A stretch of DNA of 5,740 bases from Nitrososphaeraceae archaeon (GTDB taxonomy: Archaea > Thermoproteota > Nitrososphaeria > Nitrososphaerales > Nitrososphaeraceae): assembly GCA_025936955.1 (NCBI GenBank), contig JAICSL010000124.1, positions 1-5,740 on the forward strand, read 5' to 3'. Below the pieces are notes generated by a model. It ran no database searches. It was not told the origin of the DNA and was given only the letters and a program-made list of their open reading frames with translations. The position numbers and the translations under genes were made by a program. Below are positions 1 through 5,598 of this stretch, piece by piece (the first letter of the stretch is position 1; the number at the start of each line of letters is the position of its first letter).

Positions 1-1560
1 AACAAAGTAGATATGGATGAAAATGATATCCTTGAATTATTATCTGAGGACCATGAAACTAAAGTGATCGTTATGTATCTCGAAGATATTCGTGACGGCC
101 GACGATTCATGGAAATTGCCAAGAAGATTACTAGAGAGAATAAAAAACCAATTATAGTATTGAAAGCAGGTAGAACTGCTGAAGGAGCTAAGGCTGCAAT
201 GTCACATACCGGAGCATTGATGGGAGCCGATGAGATCTATGATGCTCTATTTACGCAATGTGGAGTAATTCGAGTAGATACAATGCAGGAATTATTTGAC
301 CTTTCTACTGCCTTTTCAAAACAACCTATACCATCAATCCAAGGTGGAGTTGCAATAGTATCAAACGCTGGAGGGCCAGCAATTATTTCCACTGACGCGT
401 GTTCAAAATATGGATTAAAAATGGCTGATTTATCTGCATCTAGAGAAACAATTTCTAAAATTATACCGCTGCATGGTTCTGCAAGGAATCCTGTAGATAT
501 AGTCGGTGATGCCGACTTCATTCGCTTTGAAAAAGTACTTGTTGAGGTATTATCAAATTCAAATGTAGGCTCAGTAGTAGTTATGTGCACTCCTTCAGCT
601 ACATTGGATTATAATAAATTAGCAGAAACAATTGTCAAAATATCAAGAAATGTAAATAAGACTACTCTTGCAGCATTAATGGGACTTGCAGAAGGAAATG
701 AAAATAAACAGATTCTATCTGATGGCAACATACCACATTTCATGTATGCGGAACCTGCAATACAAACTCTTAACTCCATATACAGATTCAAAGATTGGCT
801 GGAGACTCCAAAAAGTAATCCTAAACAATTCAGTGTATCTAGGGAAAAAGTGAAGATGATTTTTGAGAATGTCCTAAAACAGGGCAGAACAAATTTGTTA
901 GAGGAAGAAGGTTATGATGTTCTTCATGCATATGGGTTTCCTACCGCAAAAAATATTCTTGGAACAAGTGAAGACCAATGTATAAAAGCTGCTAGAGAGA
1001 TTGGCTACCCAGTTGTTATGAAGATTGCCTCACAGGATATTATTCATAAATCAGACGCAGGTGGTGTTAAAGTGGGATTGAAAAGTGATGATGAAGTCAG
1101 AGTTGCATTTAGAACAATTATGGATAATTCCAAGAGGTATAAGGAAGATGCAAAGATAAAAGGTGTCATCATACAAGAGATGATAAAATCTGCTAAGGAA
1201 ATAATTCTCGGGGCAAAACATGATCCAATATTTGGACCGCTCGTTATGGTTGGTCTTGGAGGAATATACGTTGAGATTCTTAAAGATGCTGTTTTTAGAC
1301 TAGCACCTATTGAAGAACTGGAAGCAGCAAGAATGATCGAGTCAATAAAGACTATCAAATTATTGAAGGGAGTACGAGGCGAGAAACAGTCAGATCTAAA
1401 TGCACTGGTTGATAGTCTACAGAGACTTTCACAATTGATTATTGATTTTCCTGAGATAGAGGAATTCGATATGAATCCTCTACTGGTGTTGGAAGAGGGA
1501 AAAGGAGCTTGTGCAGTTGATGTTAGGATAGGCTTAAGAAAAGAATTACTGTCAGGTTAA
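1..1560 (+). CDS. ADP-forming acyl-CoA synthetase (acetate--CoA ligase family), fused alpha-beta, 5' partial
   Basis: The reading frame is open from base 1 (N-K-V-D before the first visible Met at 13), so the N-terminal CoA-binding Rossmann domain lies outside the window. Counting from that Met, residues 1 to about 270 are the succinyl-CoA-ligase-like flavodoxin part. It carries the SHTGA motif with the expected phospho-histidine His65. Residues about 290-515 are an ATP-grasp domain with HKSDAGG (His345, the second phosphorelay His of this family), a GLGG loop (414-417) and the metal-binding DMNP (486-489). The family interconverts acyl-CoA + ADP + Pi and acid + CoA + ATP in the cytosol. In Nitrosopumilus, relatives (Nmar_1309, Nmar_0206) activate 3-hydroxypropionate and 4-hydroxybutyrate in the carbon-fixation cycle; which acid this one uses cannot be read from the sequence. 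It converges on the next gene with a 9-bp overlap. T-runs at 1658-1662 and 1679-1683 could end its transcript. Family assignment is confident; substrate is open. Confidence 0.95.
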   Translation, partial: NKVDMDENDILELLSEDHETKVIVMYLEDIRDGRRFMEIAKKITRENKKPIIVLKAGRTAEGAKAAMSHTGALMGADEIYDALFTQCGVIRVDTMQELFDLSTAFSKQPIPSIQGGVAIVSNAGGPAIISTDACSKYGLKMADLSASRETISKIIPLHGSARNPVDIVGDADFIRFEKVLVEVLSNSNVGSVVVMCTPSATLDYNKLAETIVKISRNVNKTTLAALMGLAEGNENKQILSDGNIPHFMYAEPAIQTLNSIYRFKDWLETPKSNPKQFSVSREKVKMIFENVLKQGRTNLLEEEGYDVLHAYGFPTAKNILGTSEDQCIKAAREIGYPVVMKIASQDIIHKSDAGGVKVGLKSDDEVRVAFRTIMDNSKRYKEDAKIKGVIIQEMIKSAKEIILGAKHDPIFGPLVMVGLGGIYVEILKDAVFRLAPIEELEAARMIESIKTIKLLKGVRGEKQSDLNALVDSLQRLSQLIIDFPEIEEFDMNPLLVLEEGKGACAVDVRIGLRKELLSG

Positions 1561-2373
1561 TTTAGTTCCACATTCCTCACAATATTCAGCGGTTCCTTCA
1601 TTCTGATAACCACATGATAGGCACTTACCCAAAGACTTGCTTTTGGTTGTATTTGTATTTTTGGTTCCAATTTGGATGTTTTTATCCAGAAGGACGATGT
1701 CTCCAATTTTTGAGATATTGCTCCAAGATATCTCTGCTGTCTGCGGATGGTTAGTATCTTTATTTTCGTTCTTTGCAATTCTAATACTAATATATGTATT
1801 TCCATCTGATCTACGCAACCCAATCTCTTGAATTCTACCAATATGCATCGCTTCACTATCATATGCAGGCATACCAATGAATGATTGAAGTGGAATAAAT
1901 CCCCCCTCCAATCCAGAGGTTAAAATGTCAGCAGTATTTGAGTCAAACTGTCTTTGAGTAGTAGTGACAGAAGATGTTTCAATTTTGTTGACTTCCTGTG
2001 GTGACGTTTGAGATAAAGTAGAAGAAGGATCTACTGATTGAGGATTATGAGGTGTATTGAATTTGCGATATTGTGCTAATGTATTATTGCATATTCTGCA
2101 TTTATATTCTCCTTTTTCTATCAGCGTAACCCCTTCTCCTAGTTCTTCGTTTGGATTTTCATAATTAATTGCAGGGGCTCCTTCATGTTCTTTTTCACAT
2201 TTATTACAATAGTATTTTGAAAATCGATCATCGTCTAATCTACCTACTCCGGCCAGAAAAAGTTCTGGGCCGCCTAAATTTCCTCTCTTCTGTTCTTCGT
2301 CTGTTACTTTTGCAAAAATATATCCTCCCGATCCGCGTAGTTTCTTTTCTGATAAATTCTCACCAGCCTTCAT
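1552..2373 (-). CDS. Zinc-finger / PRC-barrel / zinc-ribbon protein
   Basis: This 273-residue protein has no signal peptide or membrane segment. Residues 1-105 hold two Cys pairs (C56-x2-C59 and C92-x2-C95) that could bind one zinc. Residues about 106-155 are a Ser/Thr/Gln/Pro-rich, probably disordered linker. Residues about 159-232 read as a PRC-barrel: a G-x-P-x-YDSE...IGRIQEIGL strand pair, then ISWSNISKIGDIVLL, close to the usual PRC ending. Residues 251-268 form a classical zinc ribbon (C251-x2-C254G...C265-x2-C268G). PRC-barrels occur in RNA-processing (RimM) and other regulatory or structural proteins, so a nucleic-acid or protein adaptor role is possible but inferred. The ATG at 2373 is the only good start nearby. 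No Shine-Dalgarno precedes it, but a TATA-like box at 2401-2408 fits a nearly leaderless mRNA. The stop codon lies inside the 3' end of the convergent acyl-CoA synthetase gene. Precise function unknown. Confidence 0.88.
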   Translation of the reverse strand: MKAGENLSEKKLRGSGGYIFAKVTDEEQKRGNLGGPELFLAGVGRLDDDRFSKYYCNKCEKEHEGAPAINYENPNEELGEGVTLIEKGEYKCRICNNTLAQYRKFNTPHNPQSVDPSSTLSQTSPQEVNKIETSSVTTTQRQFDSNTADILTSGLEGGFIPLQSFIGMPAYDSEAMHIGRIQEIGLRRSDGNTYISIRIAKNENKDTNHPQTAEISWSNISKIGDIVLLDKNIQIGTKNTNTTKSKSLGKCLSCGYQNEGTAEYCEECGTKLT

Positions 2374-2400
2374 TATATTTATATAATCTCATTGAATAAG

Positions 2401-2408
2401 TTATTTAA
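2401..2408 (-). promoter_or_regulatory. Candidate archaeal TATA box for the zinc-finger/PRC-barrel gene
   Basis: On the minus strand this reads TTAAATAA, centred about 31 bases before the ATG at 2373. With usual archaeal spacing (box centre about 26-27 bases before the start site), transcription would begin around 2377 and give a leader of only a few bases, matching the absence of a Shine-Dalgarno. A second TATA-like stretch (TTATATAA, within about 2376-2386) lies too close to the ATG to serve this start. Inferred from sequence and spacing only. Confidence 0.5.
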
Positions 2409-2532
2409 GACATTCTCCTTATGATGATCTTTATGAATAGATTTCAACTATTTTTACCATTCGTTTTTTGTTATTATGAATATCGAAATATTCTAGATGA
2501 CTAGTAAACATACTAATTTTTGGAGACTCAAT

Positions 2533-2616
2533 ATGATACCATGTGAGTTGTTTGTTATGTTCTACAGCATGAGATGTTCAGTAAAAGTGTTATATGATTA
2601 TATAATTATTCAGTAA
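2533..2616 (+). CDS. Possible 27-residue small ORF (speculative)
   Basis: An ATG-to-TAA frame of 27 codons preceded by GGAG at 2522-2525 with a 7-base gap, a good Shine-Dalgarno position. The peptide begins MIPCELFV, contains two Cys and several hydrophobic residues, and ends DYIIIQ. A T7 run at 2672-2678 lies about 56 bases beyond the stop and could be a terminator. No clear TATA box sits at the right distance, and an ORF this short is common by chance in AT-rich DNA. I do not recognise the peptide. Confidence 0.15.
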   Translation: MIPCELFVMFYSMRCSVKVLYDYIIIQ

Positions 2617-2807
2617 TATACTATCTTATCATCTGAATTAAACACACCATTCCATAGATTTATCTATTAGGTTTTTTTACTATTATTTTCGACTATTGAA
2701 GGAAAATGTCTATTAAAGAGAAAAAATTATTAGGTTTTCATATTATTTAGTATAGATTGCATTGTAAATCTAATTTTCATACCTTCCTTGATCCTATTAT
2801 TCAGTAA
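2605..2807. repeat. Two copies of a 12-bp direct repeat ATTATTCAGTAA
   Basis: ATTATTCAGTAA occurs exactly at 2605-2616 and at 2796-2807. The core TTCAGTAA occurs a third time at 2577-2584. All copies are in the same orientation inside the intergenic region. They could be regulator sites or a coincidence of AT-rich composition; spacings (32 and about 190 bp) are not regular. Confidence 0.4.
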
Positions 2808-2922
2808 CTTAATATCGCATTTTGACCTTTTTTTAAATAAAATCAAATATTTAAATAAATGATTATTGATTATATAAATAATAAGTAATTTGTCAGAAAA
2901 TGCAATTATATAATATGATGAA

Positions 2923-2938
2923 TTAACAATATTGTTAA
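2923..2938. promoter_or_regulatory. Perfect 16-bp palindrome, candidate operator upstream of the helicase promoter
   Basis: The sequence TTAACAATATTGTTAA is a perfect inverted repeat of two 8-base arms without spacer. Its right edge lies about 23 bases before the candidate TATA box at 2962-2969, where a dimeric helix-turn-helix regulator could act on transcription initiation. It is not followed by a T-run, so a terminator is unlikely. Regulatory function is inferred from symmetry and position. Confidence 0.4.
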
Positions 2939-2961
2939 CCGTATGCCTTATATCTGTGTAA

Positions 2962-2969
2962 TTTAATAT
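2962..2969 (+). promoter_or_regulatory. Candidate TATA box for the DEAD-box helicase gene
   Basis: TTTAATAT centred near 2965 resembles the archaeal TATA consensus. Usual spacing puts the start site near 2991, giving a leader of about 14 bases to the ATG at 3005, about 42 to the GTG at 3033, about 78 to the TTG at 3069 and about 105 to the ATG at 3096. Other AT-rich matches exist nearby, so this is a best guess. Confidence 0.35.
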
Positions 2970-3004
2970 TATTGCTGTGCAAGATTTGCGGTAGAACTAA
3001 GTAA

Positions 3005-3055
3005 ATGAAAATTTTTACTTCTATGTCTTTCCGTGGTTTTTGTAACAAGATTTAA
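3005..3055 (+). other. Possible 16-codon upstream ORF overlapping the helicase start
   Basis: An ATG at 3005 opens a 16-codon frame (MKIFTSMSFRGFCNKI, then TAA at 3053-3055) with a second in-frame ATG at 3023. It is in a different frame from the helicase and overlaps its annotated GTG start at 3033. If translated, it would end 13 bases before an in-frame helicase TTG (3069) and 40 bases before an in-frame ATG (3096). No Shine-Dalgarno precedes it. It could be a leader ORF tuning helicase translation, or chance. Confidence 0.2.
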
Positions 3056-4364
3056 AGAGAAAAATAAATTGACAAGAACATTTAAGGAGTTAGGGATGAG
3101 TGCTGAAATAATTAAGGCACTAGAAGAAAATGAATTTAAAGAACCTTTTCCTATTCAAGAGGCAGCCATACCGCTTATTTTAAAAGGTATGGATGTTATA
3201 GGTCAAGCACATACAGGAACCGGAAAGACAGCAGCTTTTTCGCTCCCTATTTTAACAAAGATAAAACGTAATGGTCCAATACAAGTGCTTGTACTTGTTC
3301 CAACAAGAGAACTTGCTGTACAGGTTACAAATGAAATTAATAAATTTGCAAAGTATACAGGGTTTAGAACTGTTGCCATATACGGTGGACAAAACATTGG
3401 TATACAATATGATCAGATAAGAAGAGGAGTACAAATAATAGTTGCTACTCCCGGAAGGTTAATCGATCATGTAAAACAAGGATCAATCAATTTGGATAAC
3501 GTAAAGTTTGTAGTTCTTGATGAAGCAGACAGGATGCTTGATATGGGGTTTATCGATGATATAAAGTTCATACTGTTCTATATAAACGATGATAGACAGA
3601 TCTGTTTGTTCTCTGCAACAATGCCATCAGAGATTTTGAGGCTGGCACAAGAATATATGAAGGACGTTCAGCAAATCAGACTTAACGAAGAGGAACCAAG
3701 CCTTGATACAATAGATCAATCATATTTGATTATACATGAGAAAGAGAAATTTAAACATCTATGCCACTTTATAAATAATAGAGATCAGAAACAGACTATT
3801 GTTTTTACGGCAACTAAGCAGAGAACTAGTAGGCTTGCTATGGATCTCCAGTGCAAAGGATTCAAGGCTATCACAATTCATGGTGATCTTTCACAAAGAC
3901 AGAGAGATAATGCTATGTATAGATTCAAAAATGGTATAGAGGATATTCTTGTGGCTACCGATATTGCGGCAAGAGGAATAGATGTTCCTGCCGTAGGCCA
4001 TGTAATAAATTATGATATTCCTGAAGATCCGATGATCTACTTCCATCGAATTGGTAGAACTGCTAGAGCTGGAACAACGGGTAAGGCCATTTCTTTAGTT
4101 TCACATGATAGAATTGAGGATTTTGGAAGAATTCTCAGGCAGACTGAACAAACTATTCGTAAACTTAATGAGGAAATGGGAATTCAGGTACCTATAACTC
4201 ACTCTTCTTATTCTCACAGATATTCATACAGGCAAAACAACACTACTGGTAACCGGTATTCTGGAGGTAATAGTGATTATAATAGGAGCAAATCCAATTA
4301 CCCGAATGGATGGTATGAAGGTCGCAATGGATATGGTGGTGCTTGGAATAGGGGTAACAGATGA
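3033..4364 (+). CDS. DEAD-box ATP-dependent RNA helicase
   Basis: This is a cytosolic RNA-unwinding or RNP-remodelling ATPase, 443 residues from the GTG at 3033. All family motifs are intact: Q motif (upstream aromatic F17; FPIQ 39-42), motif I AHTGTGKT (59-66), PTREL (90-94), TPGR (139-142), DEAD (163-166), SAT (194-196), HGD (283-285), ATDIAARGID (308-317) and HRIGRTARAG (338-347). The two RecA-like lobes cover about 17-205 and 225-375. The tail from about 388 is low-complexity, rich in Gly, Asn, Tyr, Ser and Arg, typical of non-specific RNA-binding extensions. The start is uncertain. GTG 3033 is the longest choice and TTG 3069 keeps the F17 element. ATG 3096 has the best Shine-Dalgarno but would lose F17. 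Archaeal relatives are often cold-induced or act in ribosome assembly; the target RNA here is unknown. It appears to be a single-gene unit. Confidence 0.95.
   Translation: MVFVTRFKEKNKLTRTFKELGMSAEIIKALEENEFKEPFPIQEAAIPLILKGMDVIGQAHTGTGKTAAFSLPILTKIKRNGPIQVLVLVPTRELAVQVTNEINKFAKYTGFRTVAIYGGQNIGIQYDQIRRGVQIIVATPGRLIDHVKQGSINLDNVKFVVLDEADRMLDMGFIDDIKFILFYINDDRQICLFSATMPSEILRLAQEYMKDVQQIRLNEEEPSLDTIDQSYLIIHEKEKFKHLCHFINNRDQKQTIVFTATKQRTSRLAMDLQCKGFKAITIHGDLSQRQRDNAMYRFKNGIEDILVATDIAARGIDVPAVGHVINYDIPEDPMIYFHRIGRTARAGTTGKAISLVSHDRIEDFGRILRQTEQTIRKLNEEMGIQVPITHSSYSHRYSYRQNNTTGNRYSGGNSDYNRSKSNYPNGWYEGRNGYGGAWNRGNR
3086..3089 (+). promoter_or_regulatory. Shine-Dalgarno-like GGAG before internal helicase ATG
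   Basis: GGAG sits 6 bases before an in-frame ATG at 3096, better placed than anything preceding the GTG at 3033 or TTG at 3069. Starting there would give a 422-residue protein beginning MSAEIIKAL and lacking the FKELG segment that the family normally keeps before the Q motif. The GGAG may simply come from Lys-Glu codons, so it is a reason for caution about the start rather than proof. Confidence 0.3.
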
Positions 4365-4386
4365 GCAAAGACAAAATATCTACATC

Positions 4387-4406
4387 AGCACATAAATGCT
4401 ATTTTT
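4387..4406 (+). terminator. Weak hairpin plus T-run after the helicase gene
   Basis: AGCA (4387-4390) pairs with TGCT (4397-4400) around a 6-base loop and is followed after one base by five Ts (4402-4406), starting 22 bases after the helicase stop. The stem is only 4 bp. Archaeal termination depends mainly on the T-run, so it is a plausible but weak transcript end. Confidence 0.3.
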
Positions 4407-4712
4407 ATATTATCGAGTCTATTTAAAACCCACATAGATTAAGATATTAGTATAATATTTATAGGATGGCCCTATATTACCTTACTACTCTGCATGGATA
4501 AGTATACAATATAAATAATATATTATTGATATTATAGATTCTAAAATTATCAATTTTCTTTCCTCAGCAAGAGTTAAACCAAATTTTATTAAAAAGATTA
4601 ATACGTATCGATTCAGGAGAAGGATAAGAACTTTCCACAACAATTTTGCAAGATGTAGTAATGTAAATAATTAGTATCGAATAAAGAGTATTGAATTAAT
4701 CTAATCGTAGAA

Positions 4713-4814
4713 ATGATAGGAGTTTTCAATTCAGTAGTTGCTGGATATAAAATAAACTTTGAGCAACATATTGACCATAATTCAACAATAGTTATAGCTA
4801 GCGAGTTGAATTAG
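4713..4814 (+). CDS. Possible 33-residue small ORF (speculative)
   Basis: An ATG-to-TAG frame of 33 codons ending 58 bases before the response-regulator start. The peptide (MIGVFNSVVAGYKINF, then a polar stretch and TIVIASELN) has a mixed, protein-like composition rather than the Ile/Tyr/Asn runs expected from random AT-rich DNA. The frame stays open a further 18 bases upstream to a TGA at 4692-4694. No Shine-Dalgarno or well-placed TATA box is seen. It could be a small protein, a gene remnant or chance; I do not recognise it. Confidence 0.18.
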   Translation: MIGVFNSVVAGYKINFEQHIDHNSTIVIASELN

Positions 4815-4872
4815 TTTATTAAATTGTTAAAAGAACCAAAATAATAATATTCTGACTATTTATAATAACACC

Positions 4873-5253
4873 ATGCCATCTAATGATATCCGCAAGAAGA
4901 TTCTCATTGTTGGTGATCCTGATCTAACTTTGACATATAAGGTAGGTTTAGAGTCGAACGGATTTCAAGTTACTGTTTATAACGATCCTTTAGTGGCACT
5001 ATCAAATTTCAAATCGAATTTTTATGATTTATTGCTAATCGATATTAAAATGCCAAAAATGAATGGTTTTGAGTTACATGAGAAAATAGAGGAAAAGACC
5101 GATGATCATACAAGAGTATGTTTCATTACGGCTTTGGAAGTAAATTATGAAGCATTAAGAGAAATATCTTCTACATTGGATGTAGACTGCTTTATTCAAA
5201 AACCAATTTTGATACATGAGTTGATAAAGCGAATAAATATAGAATTACATTAG
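4873..5253 (+). CDS. Single-domain response regulator (receiver/REC domain)
   Basis: This 126-residue cytosolic protein is one receiver domain with no output domain. The beta-1 strand is KKILIV (residues 8-13). The phospho-acceptor is Asp57 in LIDIKMPKMNG, the conserved switch Thr is Thr86 (FITA), and the conserved Lys is Lys110 followed by Pro111 (FIQKP). Such proteins take a phosphoryl group from a histidine kinase and act by protein contact. The acidic pocket after beta-1 is odd: it reads V-G-D-P-D instead of the usual V-D-D-E/D-P-D. One acidic residue appears missing and one replaced by Gly, leaving Asp15 as probable Mg2+ ligand. No kinase gene is in view, so the partner is unknown. The ATG at 4873 leaves the normal short N-terminus. 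The gene converges on the minus-strand pair, with 36 bases between stops. Confidence 0.93.
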   Translation: MPSNDIRKKILIVGDPDLTLTYKVGLESNGFQVTVYNDPLVALSNFKSNFYDLLLIDIKMPKMNGFELHEKIEEKTDDHTRVCFITALEVNYEALREISSTLDVDCFIQKPILIHELIKRINIELH

Positions 5254-5289
5254 CAAGAAAGTAAAATATGTAAGAAATGATAAACTATT

Positions 5290-5598
5290 TCAAATATTAC
5301 TTAAATATTTGGGTTCTGTTGAATTATCGCTGTGTTTAAAATCGTGTTGATTTTCACGTGGTAATGATTTTATCTTCTTATGAAAATCCATGATTGATAA
5401 ACAGGTGACATGATAGTTTTCCACCATCTTGAAAAGCCTGTCTCTATGGGGTAAAACAATATTGTTTCTTTTACTATACTCTAAAATATACATGATAGCC
5501 CCACCTAATTCATCATAAAGTCGCTGGTTGAGATCTTCCAGTTTGTCTAACTGTTTCCATTCTTGGACTATTTCTTCCCATGCTTGACGCTCATTCAT
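5290..5598 (-). CDS. Hypothetical small helical protein, 102 residues
   Basis: I do not recognise this protein. Residues 1-85 look almost entirely alpha-helical and charged (MNERQAWEEIVQEW, then a Leu/Asp/Glu-rich stretch). A more hydrophobic helix, GGAIMYILEY, lies near 32-41 but is too short for a membrane span. A His/Cys segment, NYHVTC, lies near 61-66. The last 20 residues are polar and probably disordered. No signal peptide or metal-binding cluster is evident. Its ATG overlaps the TGA of the upstream minus-strand gene as ATGA, and AGGGA lies 7 bases before the ATG, so translational coupling is likely and the two products may act together. Good codon content and the tight overlap support a real gene. 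Confidence 0.75.
   Translation of the reverse strand: MNERQAWEEIVQEWKQLDKLEDLNQRLYDELGGAIMYILEYSKRNNIVLPHRDRLFKMVENYHVTCLSIMDFHKKIKSLPRENQHDFKHSDNSTEPKYLSNI

Larger units (their letters stand above)
2374..3032. other. AT-rich intergenic region between divergent genes
   Basis: About 660 bp without a convincing long ORF, tRNA-like or rRNA-like sequence. It separates the minus-strand zinc-finger gene from the plus-strand helicase, so it should contain both promoters. Items seen: TATA-like boxes at 2401-2408 (-) and 2962-2969 (+), a 16-bp perfect palindrome at 2923-2938, and a 12-bp direct repeat at 2605-2616 and 2796-2807. There is a small hairpin (GAATAT, CGAA loop, ATATTC) at 2478-2493 and T-runs at 2464-2469, 2672-2678 and 2828-2834 that could end short plus-strand transcripts. 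Short ORFs occur at 2533-2616 and 2706-2750. The length is generous for a compact archaeal genome; an unrecognised small RNA is possible. Confidence 0.7.
4365..4872. other. AT-rich intergenic region between helicase and response regulator
   Basis: About 508 bp with no convincing gene over 40 codons and no tRNA-like structure. It contains the weak terminator at 4387-4406 and a hairpin TATAGG/CCTATA with a 5-base loop at 4460-4476. It also has a perfect 14-bp palindrome AATAATATATTATT at 4514-4527 and a 33-codon ORF at 4713-4814. AT-rich stretches near the right end (4816-4824, 4858-4867) could include the response-regulator promoter, but none is at a compelling distance. Otherwise I see nothing in it. 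Confidence 0.6.

Noticed and set aside
237..590. Minus-strand 117-codon open frame inside the acyl-CoA synthetase gene; similar antisense frames at 609-791 and 1044-1358.
   Set aside because: They lie opposite a gene with clear family motifs, and their translations show no recognisable domain.
1557..1877. Alternative minus-strand frame inside the zinc-finger/PRC-barrel gene, plus plus-strand frames at 1637-1831 and 2169-2399.
   Set aside because: The main frame carries the paired Cys motifs and the PRC-barrel; the alternatives show no domain and are shadows.
2376..2386. TTATATAA-like TATA box immediately before the zinc-finger gene ATG.
   Set aside because: It lies only a few bases from the ATG, so transcription would start inside the coding region; the box at 2401-2408 fits better.
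2578..2632. C/D-box sRNA-like arrangement on the minus strand: ATGATAA (2632-2626), a 12-base spacer, CTGA (2613-2610) and a second CTGA (2581-2578).
   Set aside because: The C box has a mismatch to RTGATGA, no C' box is visible between the two CTGA motifs, and the flanks do not pair into a terminal stem. Probably chance in AT-rich DNA.
2706..2750. 14-codon ORF (MSIKEKKLLGFHII) preceded by GAAGG.
   Set aside because: Too short to support without conservation, and the gap from GAAGG to the ATG is only 3 bases.
2374..3032. Possible tRNA, CRISPR array or insertion sequence in the long gaps (also 4365-4872).
   Set aside because: No T-loop GTTCRA motif with flanking stems, no regularly spaced repeats, and no transposase fragment or terminal inverted repeats were seen.
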